64,000 bases of DNA. It comes from Canna indica. Taxonomy: Eukaryota; Streptophyta; Magnoliopsida; Zingiberales; Cannaceae. Numbering within the stretch: position 1 is the first letter of the stretch; each line of letters begins with the position of its first letter. The notes beneath the pieces are model-generated. The model was not told the origin of the DNA. It saw only the letters and a list, made by a program, of their open reading frames with translations, and did no database searches. Location: positions 59,310,001-59,374,000 of the forward strand of contig CP136891.1 of assembly GCA_034359265.1 (NCBI GenBank), written 5' to 3'. The position numbers and the translations under genes were made by a program. This document shows positions 11,831 through 23,809 of the stretch, one piece after another.

Positions 11831-12929
11831 AATTTTGTTATGATTGTTTTCCAAATTTTAAATTACTTTTTATTAACTATGGTTTTTGTGCAAATAAAGT
11901 TGATTTAAATTTCAATTAATTATCCTTAAATTTCTAATTTTCGTCTCTATTTAATTTTGCATATCAGATTTATTAATTTCCTAATTTTGAAATCAAATTT
12001 TATCTTATCTTATATATTATATAAAACACATGAATATGTGTTCTCTCAAAAAAATATATCATATGTAATCTACTTAATGAGCTTCTTGGTTGCCTTAAAT
12101 GGAAGTTTAAGAGTTTATCTCATATGACGAATGGCGTTGTAAATTGTGAATTAGTCTATTTTTTATATTACATTTTATTTTTATTCATAAGAATATTACT
12201 TTATATTTGTATTAGTCTATTTTTCATATATACAATTTTAGATTTATTATTTTTAATGTATTGAGTTTTTGAAATTTTATCTGTCGAGTTTGTTTTTAAT
12301 AATATTTCAAACCCAAATAAATTTATATAGTTTAAAATAATTTAGATTTTCTATTTCTAATTTGTTTCATTTTATTGTATTGTATATATATTATATTTAA
12401 TTTTTATTCATAAAAATATTACTTTTTTGTAGTATATATATATTGATAGATATAAATATTTTTAGTGTATATAATATTTTTTATATTATTTTTTTAGTTT
12501 TCAAAATATCACTCATTAAGTTTATTTCTAATAGTATTTCAAAACAAAATATATTTATGAAATTTGAAACAATTTATTTTTTAATTTTTAATTTATTTCA
12601 ATTTGTTATATTATGTTTATATTATATTTGATTTTTACCATAAAAATATTATAATTTTTGTAATGTTTTCTTTGTATATGTTTTGCTTGTTGATATATAT
12701 ATATATATATATATATTATAATTGCTTTGACTTATTATTTTTAAAAACTAGAATGATAATTTAAGTGAGAATAGTAATATTTTTATGGTAAACACCATAA
12801 TTGTAATATATTATGAAAAATAACTTTATCAAAAATAGTTGAAATTAAATTATACTTTTAAATAATAATATTCATACCTAAATAATTAACAGCAATAATA
12901 AATATGATATATTTATAAAATTTGCAAAT
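11831..12929. other. AT-rich repeat-derived sequence
   Basis: No gene. 12290-12660 is related to the inverted-repeat arms at 57-606 (AAATAAATTTATATAGTTTA near 12315, CATAAAAATATTA near 12640). Another ATATTATATAAAACACATGA start lies at 12012, and a (TA)n run at 12694-12717. Confidence 0.5.
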
Positions 12930-13540
12930 GTAAAAATTTTCAAGTGTGATAAAATGATATTAATCAAGTGATATATGTTTTAAATATTTTAGATAATTAA
13001 GATTATTTTCTTAATTTAGTAGTTAAACAAAAGTTTTTGTTTAATTTTAAGAAAAAATATATTTCAAATATCTTTATTTATTTATTATATAATTGGATCT
13101 TTGTTTTATATACCCAAAAAGTAGAAATATTATTTTATAATTTTCACTAAATATTTGGTTATAGAATTTAATTTTATAGTTTAATCATTTTTAGTAGCAT
13201 GTAAAAAATATCAATAATATATTGTAATAAAATTATAGTTAATGATAAATGAATATTTTAATAATATATTATTAATTATCAATAATATGTATTGAAATAA
13301 AAATAATTCAATTATCAATATTAGAGTTATGACATTTAAATATAAAATAAATTACATTGAGTTTTTAATTTATATAATTTTTAATATTTATGAATATATT
13401 ATTGTGTTAGGTGAATTATGAAATTTAAATAAAAAATAAGTTTTATTGTGTTTTAATTTATATAATTTTTAATATTTATGAATATATTATTGTATTTGGT
13501 GAATTTTAAGTAATAAAAAATTCTATTTAAGAAGATATAT
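12930..13540. repeat. AT-rich direct repeat, copy C
   Basis: Most diverged of the three copies. Still shows AAGTGATATATGTTTT at 12967, TTAATTTAGTAGTTAAACAA at 13012 and GGATCTTTGTTTTATATACC at 13095. A 70-bp part (ATTTATATAATTTTTAATAT, near 13370 and 13450) is duplicated within it. Confidence 0.7.
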
Positions 13541-13669
13541 CTTTTTACAATTATATAAGGAACATGAATATTATTGGAGCATAAAGAATATGATTTTAAT
13601 AATAATGGTTAAAATTTAATTTACATTTACAAATAAATATAAATATAGACTATATAGTTGACGTTTTAT

Positions 13670-13810
13670 TTTATCTTATATTATCTTATGTTATATATTA
13701 TATAAAATGCATCTTCATATTGACACATACCGCTTCCACATGAAATTGTGTTTCATCCAAAATAATTTTCATATGTAATTTATCAATTAAATTAATGTTA
13801 AATATTATTA
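13670..13810 (+). mobile_element. Helitron-like 5' end
   Basis: TTATATATTATATAAAATGC followed by CTTCATATTGACACATACCG and CTTCCACATGAAATTGTGTT. This is the same block as at 11690-11760 and, inverted, at about 1000-1130. Non-coding, so the family label is tentative. Confidence 0.4.
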
Positions 13811-14199
13811 AATTAATTTTATTTTTTTAAAATTAATATCATTATGCTTAATTTTCAAATCCATTTAATTAACTATGATTACTTTCGAAATAAAGCCTGT
13901 TTAAATTTCAATTAATTACTTTTTATCTCCTAATTTTTTACACTATTTTTAAGTATGCATGTCAAATTTTTTAATTTTCAACTCTAATCTCATCTTACAT
14001 TTATATAATAAAAGTAACTTAGTTTGAAATAAATAAGGTACTAATTTTTCGTTCATTTAATAAAAAAAAAGTTTTTCTTGCTCATTTAAAAAAAAGAAAT
14101 TTTTATGAATATTTCTATAAAATCAATAAATGGACATTTATGTAATATTCATTCAAAAAAAATTCTTTTTGAGATTTTTTGTGAATGAGACTTTTTTAA

Positions 14200-14480
14200 A
14201 GAAACTTACAAAAATATCCATGAATTAAGCGGGAAATAGACCTAAAATGGGCGAGAAAAAATATTCCATTTTCCACAAAAGTGTGTAACATGTCACAAAT
14301 TTTTTTGAAAAATATATATAAAAAAGTAAAAAAGATCCAAAAAAATATATGAATTGTATTTATTATAGTACAAATAGATTTTAGAGGAATAAAAAAATGT
14401 GACCTCAAAATATCAAAAATATATTTTTGAAAATTTTGGATTGTAAATTAAAATCTACTTTTAAAATTTTGGTTTAACAA
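14200..14480. repeat. AT-rich repeat shared with 18601-18790
   Basis: AAATTTTTTTGAAAAATATA, TTTATTATAGTACAAATAGATTTT and AAAATATCAAAAATATATTTT are matched in order by sequence just after the TNP1 pseudogene at 18.6 kb. The two copies flank the MITE and CACTA block on either side in direct orientation. Confidence 0.5.
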
Positions 14481-14667
14481 AATTATATTTTTAATTTAAT
14501 AGGATAAAAAGATAAATTTTTAATGTTATTTTAATATAAATTCATGTCGATATAGAAATTAATATGATTGAAGCATAAGTAATATGATTTTAATAAGCAT
14601 GGTTGAAATTTAATTTACATTTACATATTAATATAAATATAGACTATATAGTTAACATTTTATTAAA

Positions 14668-15113
14668 GGGAAAAGTGCAACAGAAGTCCTATAAGTTTTA
14701 TATTTTTTGGACTTTAGTCGTATAAATTTTATTTTGATATTTTCTACTCTATATATTTGCTCTGTAACACATATTTGGTCCTACCTGTAATAGTCCATTA
14801 ACTCTGTCAACATGAACATAACGCCGTTAATTTTTCGTAGATGAAAAATTAATAGACCGTCACATATATGACCAAATCGATGCTACAGAGCAAGCATATA
14901 GGACTAAACATTTCGAAATAGAACTTATATGACCAAATTTGTTAACGTGTACGAACAATATTATGTCCACGTGGACGAATAGTTAATGGGCCATCACGGA
15001 TAGGATCAAATCTGTGCTACACAATAAACATATATGACTGGAAATACCGAAATAAATTTTATAGAATCCAAGTCCAAAAAACTTAAAACTTATAAGATTT
15101 TCGTTGCACTTCT
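14668..15113. mobile_element. Long-TIR MITE, about 445 bp
   Basis: Left end AAGTGCAACAGAAGTCCTAT and right end, reverse complemented, AAGTGCAACGAAAATCTTAT. Complementarity continues for at least 100 bp: TTTTTTGGACTT, AAATTTTATTTTGATATTT and CTCTGTAACAC on the left all have partners on the right. A second inner pair (GCTACAGAGCAAGCATATAG) lies near the middle. Non-coding. Confidence 0.8.
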
Positions 15114-15625
15114 ATATAATTTTAAACTGACATTTTTAGTTTATTGAAATTATTAACCAATATAGGTAATTAATTATATCAAATTGATTTACCCAATTAA
15201 ATTAATTATGTTTTTGTTAAAATTTACAAAAAAAAAAATCATTGTAAAATTATTCAAAATTTGAAATTTGATTAGATGGATATTACATAATTATATCAAA
15301 CTATAATCAAATTAGATAAATTTGCCTATTGTCTTTATAATAAATTTAGTTAGTTACATATTCAAATTTATAAGTTAATGTAGCATGTTCACATATAAAA
15401 AATTTGGCTCCTAAAATTTCATTAAATTAGAATTTTAAAAATTTGGAATTCTACATTAAAAATAATTATGAAATGTATCGTAAAATATTAAAAAAATGTA
15501 AAAAAAACTTCATTCATAAAACAGTTCAAATTAGAATTTTTGTCATTTATGGAGGATTTTAGGATGTATTTTAGGATTTTTTTAAAAGTTTTGAATACTA
15601 AATTAAAAATGATTTTGACAACATA

Positions 15626-18600
15626 CACTACAAGAAAATATAGCATCACCAACGGAGTTGTTACCAACGGATTCGATTTATTGGTATTACCAACAAAATT
15701 ACCAACGGATAAAAGAATCGGTAGGTAAATTAATCTATAATTTTTTCTTTCCACGAACCAAATATTTTCCCTTGTCAAAATAATATTTCGCGTCCTGTTT
15801 TTTGCAAACAACCCGCGCGATAAAATCCCTAATGCCTTTTCTCTACACCCGACAAACTCCCCGCACGATCCCTCTCTCCCCGTGACTCCCTTTCTCTCTT
15901 CAATATCCTCTCGTGATGACACCTCCCCTTCTCGTCTCCCGCCCCCGACAACACCCCTTGCAACGCCGGTGACACCTTTCTCGTCTCCCTTTCTCCCTCA
16001 ACGATTACTTCTCATCTCTCGCCCCCAGTGACACCTCCCCTTGCAACGCTGCTCTCCCTCCCTCGGCGACCACTTCTCATCTCCCGCCCCCGGCGACACC
16101 TCCCCTTGCAACAAACCCAACGCTGTGATCGGCTGATCTCACCTTATCTTCTAGTGCTGGTTTGACCTTCCTGTGAGTGGAAAGGTAAGAGAGCAAATAT
16201 TTAATTTCTCCAACTAGGTTGGTCAAAGAGGAAAATGTTTGCCTAATAAAACAAATGCCCATCTAAGATAGGAAAGCACATCAAGTTCCAACACCACTGC
16301 TATATCTTTTGTTGACAGAGTAAGCAAGTTTGCATTAGTCATGTTGTTGAAGAGGATCGTGTAATATTTGCAGTATCTGAATTGTCCAGAGTTAATCTTT
16401 ATTTGAGATTGTGTGACAAATTTTAATTTAATGTTATATGATATGAGAAAGGCAGTAAAGAGGGTTAGGTTTCAGGGAGTCATCAATTCCACCACTTGGT
16501 TTTTTGGTTCAGTTGAACAAGATCATTACAGAAGATTTCTAGTGGTAGCTATTAAAACAACTCCATCTTGCTTTTCAAAACTGCAAGTATCATATATGAC
16601 AGCGAAGGTTGAGAGCATAAAGTGTTGATAGTAATAATAAAATCAAAATTAATGGCTATTATGACAAAATACATCAACCAGCAAATTCTAATGAAATTTT
16701 TATATAACCAAACAAATTATTAACCATTTGCTCAACATGGCCAAACACCTTAGGTCTAGGCAATCCTATTAATATATAGACCCCACTGCCTCAAAATATA
16801 TGGCAATGAATAAGGTATTTATTCAAGTTTATAGTCTCCAGTTGATGGCAATAGATGGCCAGACACCCATTGTTCTGACATGAGGTAGCTTGGTACGTAT
16901 TCAAGTCTATAGTCTCCAGTTGCAAAGGAATTTAACAAGTTATAAAGTATTTTATCAGAATTTGGATGGCACTATATGTTTATATATATCCTTCTAATCA
17001 TCTTCAATTATTTATATATGCTTCAATTGTTTTATTAAGTAATGGTGAGTACACGAGGTCGTGGTCGAGGTCAAGGACGAGGTCTAGGTCGAGGGCGTCC
17101 TCCTTTGAATCAATACCATTCTACCACTTCTATACATTCATCATCTGAGGATATACTTGTACCACATGTGAACATTTCTTCTGCACCCATGATATTTGAA
17201 CCTGTACCTATGATTGATTATTCAACACCCACGATACCTATATATGTAATTGTTACTGTTCCCATAGAAACACCTAGTATTCCTACACCGTCGACGTCAT
17301 AGCATCGTTACGCTCACAACCTTCAGTGAATTTGCCTTTGATGTCATCAGTTCCTATTATATCATCTACGTCTATACACGACACATCTATTCCTACACAA
17401 AGTGATGATACTTCACATCAAAGTCAAGGAAGAGGACGAAATCAGCCTTCATAGCCGCCAGAGACACCAGATGATAGACACCTACTAATTATTGATAAGA
17501 AAAGATATATATGTAGTTAGATATTCAAACACCATCATTTGTAAATACAAGATATTTTTATTAACATCATTTATAATGTGTTTATTTGTTAACATTCTTT
17601 TTTGTAGCTTCCCTGAGACAGAAGTGGTTCAAGATATTTCTTTAATAATTAAGGAATTCATTTGGGATAAATTTAAGGTATTTCCCTACAAAGCAAGTCA
17701 AATTTCTTGAATGTAAGTCACAAATTTCCACTTTTTGTTCCAACATTTTTAGTTCCAGTTTCATTGATGCCAGACTTTCATGTTCTTCCTGCAAACCATC
17801 AACCAAAAGTAATTGGTATTTTAATGCACAATGCACTTATCATGTTAGTTTAACTAAGTTTGGGTATATCTAGCGCAAATTGCAGTCTAGTCCTAGATCA
17901 GATGAGAATGAACAAATTAACATTTCAGGAAGGGCTTGGACTTTTTAGGAGGAAAAGCAATAGATTTCTAGATAATGCAATGAGTTTTGATATTGGTAGG
18001 ATGCATATAAACACTGGTGAAAATAAACAAAATAAGACAAAGGAAGCACTCAATAAGTATCAAGCAGATGCAACCATAAACATGATTAAACAAAAATGAT
18101 CTGATAGAGATGCGAATGGTAACAAATAGATAATGTTGCATGCTTTGCCATTATTCTAGATGACTATGGCCACTTTTGGAGAAATGGGAAGTGGGTACTG
18201 GAAGATGGTGTGTGACCTACACCACACATTGTGTGATCATATAATTGCATCAAATTGGTAATTCTTTAGAATGTTGTAAACTATCATTTCATTAACTTAT
18301 TTGTCTTTTTAGACAGTTTATCATTGGGATCCATCTAGGACAAGCGAGGTTCATGAAATATAGGATAGAACAACTTATCGACGCTTCTCTGACAATATGT
18401 GTGATGCAAGGAATTATGCGAAAAGAAAAGTTAATACTGATGATATTAGCTGAACTAATGGATTTGTCCCTCCACGGATATTTCCAGATGTGTGGAATCA
18501 ACTTATTGGTGAGCATTGGGTCATGTAGAAGTGGAGGAGAAAATTTGAAGTAGCTCGTCAAAATCGTAAGAAAGAGGTAGATAGTGACGTCACACGACAT
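15626..18600 (+). mobile_element. CACTA (En/Spm) element remnant
   Basis: Begins with the canonical terminus CACTACAAGAAAAT, then subterminal repeats built on ACCAACGGA (15653, 15668, 15703). A C-rich leader of the CTCCCTTTCTCTC type follows (15840-16130), then intronic sequence and a TNP1-like pseudogene. The 3' terminus is not seen: homology stops at about 18600. 16130-17040 holds nothing else I can name. Confidence 0.75.
17042..18600 (+). pseudogene. TNP1-like (Transposase_24) CACTA pseudogene
   Basis: The N-terminus starts with an Arg/Gly tract (TRGRGRGQGRGLGRGRP), as in plant Ptta/En/Spm second proteins. Further exons are scattered. The clearest block, 18314-18600, reads VYHWDPSRTSEVHE, then DNMCDARNYAKRKVNTDD, NGFVPPRIFPDVWNQLIGEH, and KWRRKFEVARQNRKKEVDSD, a Transposase_24 signature. 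Stops break it after HEI, before TNGF and before KWRR. These proteins bind subterminal repeats in related elements; that role is inferred from the family. Dead copy. Confidence 0.75.
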
Positions 18601-18790
18601 ACACGAAATTTTGTTTTTAAAAAAATAAAAAATACTAAAAACATTCCAAAAAATATGAAATATATTTATTATAATAAATATAGATTTTACAGATTTTAAA
18701 ATAAATTTGGTCCGAAAATCTCAAAAAATCCTAAAATATATTTTAAAATTTCCAAAATTCACAAAAAAATATTTCTTGAATTATAAATGT
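18601..18790. repeat. AT-rich repeat shared with 14200-14480
   Basis: Contains ATATTTATTATAATAAATAT, GATTTT and AAATCTCAAAAAATCC blocks matching the earlier copy in order. It follows the point where TNP1 homology stops and may mark the flank of an insertion. Confidence 0.45.
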
Positions 18791-19386
18791 TGTTAAAATG
18801 AAGTCTTTAATAATGTATAATAAATAAGTTATTTTCATTTTTTTTGAGAGGTTAGTTTACAAGAAAGTCTTCCATAGTGTATATTTTATCTTTTGTTATA
18901 TTATAATTTAAAATAAAATATTAATTTTTCTTTTGTAAATAATTTAATACCCAATATGTTGATATATAATTCAATATTATTTTAGTATATATAATTTTCA
19001 TTAAAAAAAGTAGATACAATTGCTTTTACTCTATAATTAAATTTATCAATGCATGCAACTAATTGATTTATCCTTATTCAAATAATTTTTATAGCATAAT
19101 TAAGTCATGCGTAACACGAGTGTCATACAAGTTAACATAATAATTGAATTTGGCATGCGCGAAAGTCGTACTTTAGACCGTAGTCTTTGGGGATCTCACC
19201 GACTCGCTTAGATGTACGAACTGAGTCTCGGCCTGAAATCAAAATAACACGGGCATGAGTATTACAATTGTGAAGTGTAAGAAAAAAAATAAATATTTTT
19301 TCATATTATATGGCAGCTTATATGGGACTTTGGAGTAAGAAATAAATTTTTAATCAAAATTTTATGCTCTAGAGGGGGCCACATCT
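18791..19386. other. No feature seen
   Basis: AT-rich sequence up to 19100, then about 280 bp of mixed composition leading to the LTR start. No frame or repeat identified. Confidence 0.5.
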
Positions 19387-20509
19387 TGTAATACCTGCAA
19401 TTGTAATGGATTTTATTTTTGTATTAGTGGGAGGTTTTGGCGGCGCGTCGGATCGAGTCGAGCAAATCATCAGAAGGCGCAACTTAAGATATAGCTTGAA
19501 CGCGCATGTGGAATTATTAATACATGTTTTATTAGGATGTTGTGTTTGGGTTGGGCTTGAGTTGGAGATTATCCTTTATTATCCTTTTATTAGGGGTGAT
19601 TCTTGGCTTTGGGTGGCAAAAATTTGCATCGTCGTCGGAGATCGGAGTCGTGAGGCTTTAAGTACATCATCTCCTTCCCTTCTTCTCCTTTTTGTGAGTG
19701 GTCTTTTGTATTTCTTTGTGTAGGAATAAGGCCCTTATGGACAATCCTTATTATAGGGTAGAAATCAAGATTTTTATTGCTTGTTTCCTTCGTTTTCTTA
19801 AAGTTTCCGAAATTTAGTGTTTGTGTTGTGATGGATTTCATGTTTCTATGAATTTTTGTAGGCTTTTCTTGAGGATTTAGGGCCGACCGATTATGGCTTG
19901 GTTTAGGGAGGTCATGCTGAATTTTCTATTGATTTATTGGCTTAGTTTACGGTTCTTTAGCAATTGGTAATGCTTGATTTGGGTTAAGGTGCTCGAATGA
20001 TGCACTAGGATTAGGGCAGCCCCCTATTCCTTAGGCAAGTTGGCTTAGGGTTAGGGAAATGAGGTAAACATACAATTTATATGTTCCTTGTATTGTTCCT
20101 TAGTCGTGGATTTGGAACTCTCCGTATCGAAACATTGGTGATGCGTATCATCCTAGGAGTGGTCGGATAGGGCAGCCCTAGGATAACCCTAGGTCGGTTT
20201 GTTAGTTTGAGTAATTTACGATGCATGGGTTTGCATTGGAAAGGGAATTGGTGATTGGTTTAGTTTGGAGTTGGGGAATTCTGATATATACCCACGCGGT
20301 TGAACCCTATTGAGTAGGTGTGGGATTACTAGGGTAGGCTTCCCTAGGGGTTACATCGTGCTCCGATCGTTTTCATTTATAGCTATGTAGTGGTCAATAT
20401 AAAACTATTGTTGTAGCAGAAAAGTGTAGAATTAGATGTATAGGTTTATAGGGACTTTAATCTGAATTTTCCATAGGATAATATAGTAGGCTAAAATATT
20501 ATTTACTTA

Positions 20510-20760
20510 TGCTGAAAATTTATTTATCTATGTCAAATTATTATTTACCTTTGCTGAAATGTCATTTATATATATGCTGAGTTGATGTATATCCATGCTG
20601 AACTGACTTCTATCCATGTTGAAATGACATATATATATCCACTATGAAATGATGCATATACATGCTGAAATATGTATATGACCTAAAATATACATGTACA
20701 TGCTGAAAATGGTTATACATGCTGAATTTATGAGTATTCATGCTGAAATATAAATTAGGG
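20510..20760 (+). repeat. Degenerate array of CATGCTGAAAT units
   Basis: Roughly a dozen imperfect units of about 22 bp, each with (C)ATGCTGAAAT followed by GACATATATATCC-like sequence. A similar density of GCTGAAA/TTTCAGC words occurs in the same LTR zone at 5780-6250, 33520-33900 and 62170-62660. Confidence 0.65.
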
Positions 20761-21140
20761 TGATAAATCATAGAGCCGAGATGTTGGGCCCAAGAGAGGG
20801 TCGAGTAGGGGCGCGCGAGAGTGTACCCGGGTAGTTGGCTAAAATGATAAAATCACCCGAGAGATGTTTATATATTACTATGTTCAATTAGACATTGCTT
20901 GTGTTTGTGATTGTGGATCGACGATGGTCGGACTGAGAAGCGTATCGACTTGGCAAGTTGCTCCTGACTTGGCGAGTTTGGATATGGGTCGAGAGTTGCC
21001 GTTAGTGAGCCACGCTAACGATGGACCCGAGTGGCATGATATGGGTCGAGAATTGTCGTCAGTGAGCCACGCTGATGATGGACCCGAGTGGTATCGGTTG
21101 GAGGGCTATTCCCAACCGGAGTGGGCGCTGAAACTAGTCT

Positions 21141-21980
21141 AAGCAACTAAATTAATCTAAGTAAACTACGTTTACACCGGTGGATTTAAACCTCAAACAC
21201 CAAGACTACTACCTAATTTCAAGACCTACACTCTAGGTTTAAAACAAACTCAAATATAATAGAAATAACAACAAAATACACAAACAATGAATCAAATAAA
21301 TAATACAACAAATACTTAGCTCTAAAAGAAACTCCCTTAGTCCCCTTGATGCCTCAAGATAATGAATCGATGAAGAATGAAGGCTCAATCAAGAATCTGA
21401 GGTTCAAAGCTAGGGTTTACAAAGAATATCTCAATGAAGGCTTAGTATAGGACCAAATGATGGCTCAATAGGTTCAACAACACTTGAGGAAGGCTCTCAT
21501 GACTTGTATTTATAGCCTTGAGGAAAAGAGCCAAGACAGTCACTCCCAAAGGGCATTTTTCTGCCCGTTGGTGCCGCCCGATCGGTGGCCGGCTAATGGC
21601 TAGTTGACCGGCCGAGCGATCAGCCACCGACCACCGACCGAAGGCTTCTGCCAATTTTGAGCCTTGGCCGGTCGGTGATCGACTGATGGTCGATCCATCG
21701 GCCGTCGACTGCCCCATCAACTGACATGCTGAAAACAACATGGTTTGGGCTAATTTTGCTTCTCGTTGTTCGTTTTTGGATTTCATCTTTGCTGGGTCTT
21801 ATATAATATTTCTTAATTTCAAGTTAATAACTTTAAAACATAAATGTTATATAAGGATTACCCCCATTTAGATTCAATAAAAATATCTACAAAATCAAAA
21901 TCCTTACGAATCAAAATCTAACTTTTGGGGTCTAGTACAAATTTCTGAAAATCGAAAATTTTATAATCTTTCGGGTCAAC
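21141..21980 (-). mobile_element. Copia-type LTR fragment inserted in the gypsy LTR
   Basis: Related to the sequences at 24240-25150 and 55904-57040. Shared words are GTTTACACCGGTGGATTTAA, CTCAAACACCAAG, TTTCAAGACCTAC and a patch of GGCCG/GATCGG palindromes at 21570-21720. It interrupts the gypsy LTR between AACTAGTCTAAGC and the ATCTCGTGGCGAATC part. Ends are not precise. Confidence 0.55.
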
Positions 21981-22264
21981 TATGCAACTAAGGGAGAAAG
22001 CTTGCACTGCAGATCTCGTGGCGAATCTAGTTGAGTAGTAGAGTATTTTCATTCATGCATATGGAGTTGTATTTACTTATGTTATGAACCTCTTGGAGTC
22101 TGTTGTCGTACTTTGGAATTATTTTCATCTATGCATTTGGATTCTTAACATCTTTTCCATTATGTCATCATATTTATATGTTGTGTTTCGTCATTGGTAG
22201 GCTTTAGAGTATGACCGTGTACTCTGGCCGATCATGCGACCTTGTAAATTGGGGTGTGACAAAG

Positions 22265-22276
22265 TGGTATCAGATC
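22265..22276 (+). other. Retrotransposon primer-binding site
   Basis: TGGTATCAGATC, four bases after the LTR end TGTGACA. The first ten bases match the TGGTATCAGAGC complement of initiator tRNA-Met used by plant LTR retrotransposons. Confidence 0.85.
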
Positions 22277-22560
22277 ATGATTAGGTCCTAACTACGATTT
22301 AGAGTTTAGGAACCGTATGAGGCATAGCTAGCATGTCGACATATGGTGCGGCCGAGTCTTGAGATCTGGCAGTTGAGTTTGCGCACCAGCAGCGACTTGT
22401 GTGGTTAATTGCAAATCCTTAAATAAGTTATTTACTTTTGGTTATGTTATTTTCTCTTATTGCTAGTAAATGGAGGCAATTGATGCTGCAATGAGTGGCA
22501 ATGGCAATAACTCCATGGATCGATGAGGCTGAGGCCAAGGCCAAGGTAAGGGCATGTTCC
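22277..22560 (+). other. Short internal retroelement region
   Basis: The leader behind the primer-binding site. An ATG at 22469 or 22514 opens a frame rich in Asp/Gly/Gln, but GATCGATGAGGCTGAGGCC brings stops where a gag would show an Arg/Gly tract. This is a relic of gag at best, and it passes directly into the second LTR. Confidence 0.45.
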
Positions 22561-22564
22561 TACG

Positions 22565-23684
22565 ATGTTGGATGCGCTATATTTCCTTTATTTATGGCAT
22601 GTTGAATAATTATGAATTGCGAGCTACGTTATGATATATATGTGGTTATGATGTGCGGCATGAGGATGTGGAGCTGAGGTATGTTCTTAACATATCTCTG
22701 ATTTATCTATTGAGTAGCGCATCTTTCATTATATATATACCTGTGTGTGTAATGTGCTTGTTGCATTTCCCGGAAGCCTCGCTGGTGAGGGGAGGGTATG
22801 CCCCAACGAGACAACGTTGGCCTTACTCTGAAAGCCTGACTGGTGAGGGGAGATCATACCCCAAAGAGATAGTTCGGAGACTCGACCGGTGAGGAGAACG
22901 TATGCCCGAAATAGATGGATCAAAAGAGCTAGTGTTGGTGAGGAGAGAGCATGCCCCAAGGAGATGACACTAAGCTGGGTGGTAGTTTGGCGGCCACCCG
23001 TCTACCTACCCTATGTGGCTAGGATTGACGGGTCCAGAGGGTGCATTCATATGATTGAGGCATTGCATAGCATTGATTTTATTTATGTGGTGTGTGTATA
23101 TATATATATGTTGGTGGTTGTCTTATTATGTGCATGGTGGTAGTGAGCACATGATGTTGTTTATATTCATATGCATGTTTTACGTTATTTTGTTTTACAT
23201 GATGATGATTATGGATGATTGAGGACTGATCTATTCACTAAGTCCTAGTTGGACTTATCCCTCATTGTTGTTATTTTTTAGCACCTGAGTGAGACCAGAG
23301 AGGTATCGGGGTGCAGTAGGGCGACTAGTGGTGGCAGGGCAGCAGGTCTCGTGACATGTCGTGGTTGAGGGGGATACTGAGTCGAGTTCAATTGTCTTTT
23401 ATAGAGTCGTATGAGCCATGTAGACTCGGTTTATTTGTTTCCGTATTTTCCTTTGTTTAAGATGTCTTTATTTAGAAACTTAGAGTTTTGAAATATATTG
23501 AACCTTTAGTATTATATAGAATTGGTGGTTTGGTTTCTGTTGAAATTTAATGTCTTCTTTTAAGTCTTGAAATGTTATAAAAATGTTGAGGTTCATTACC
23601 TGTTTATGTGTGGTTTGCTTTGGGGTTAGGCCTCGGGGGTACGTGGTGTACCGTAGCCAGTCATACCGGATTTATGGTGTGACA
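22565..23684 (+). mobile_element. Second gypsy-type LTR, 3' part
   Basis: Carries the family's CACTAAGTCCTAGTTGGACTT (23236), GGTCTCGTGACATGTCGTGG (23344), GGCCTCGGGGGTACGTGG (23627) and the end GGTGTGACA, followed by another primer-binding site. The 5' half is missing. Together with the preceding LTR this looks like a recombined pair of related but non-identical elements. Confidence 0.75.
22772..22967 (+). repeat. Four tandem units of about 50 bp in the LTR
   Basis: Four imperfect copies of a unit built on GGTGAGGGGAGNNTATGCCC, beginning with GAAGCCTCGCT, GAAAGCCTGAC, GGAGACTCGAC and GAGCTAGTG in turn. This LTR subfamily has it where relatives carry the single hairpin block. Confidence 0.8.
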
Positions 23685-23687
23685 ATG

Positions 23688-23700
23688 TGGTATTAGAGCG
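23688..23700 (+). other. Retrotransposon primer-binding site
   Basis: TGGTATTAGAGCG three bases after GTGTGACA; one C-to-T change from TGGTATCAGAGCG. The downstream 110 bp look like leader, then unrelated sequence begins. Confidence 0.85.
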
Positions 23701-23809
23701 GGTCCGACAATAGGATAGTAGATATCGTATATGGGCATTGCTAGCGTGTTCACATCTGTTGCTAAGTACAAATTTGGAAGCATCACTTACTATACAATGT
23801 CACCTAACA

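Larger units (their letters stand above)
19387..22261 (+). mobile_element. Ty3/gypsy-type LTR with primer-binding site
   Basis: Starts TGTAATACCTGCAA and ends GGGGTGTGACA, followed at once by AAGTGGTATCAGATC, a near-match to the initiator tRNA-Met primer-binding site. This fixes orientation and class. Inside are AGGGTTAGGG-type sequence, a run of GCTGAAA words (20510-20760), two hairpin blocks (21000-21035 and 21052-21090), and an 840-bp foreign insert (21141-21980). No gag-pol follows: only about 300 bp of internal sequence precedes a second LTR. The pattern suits large Tekay/Del-type chromovirus LTRs, but that lineage is inferred. Confidence 0.8.
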
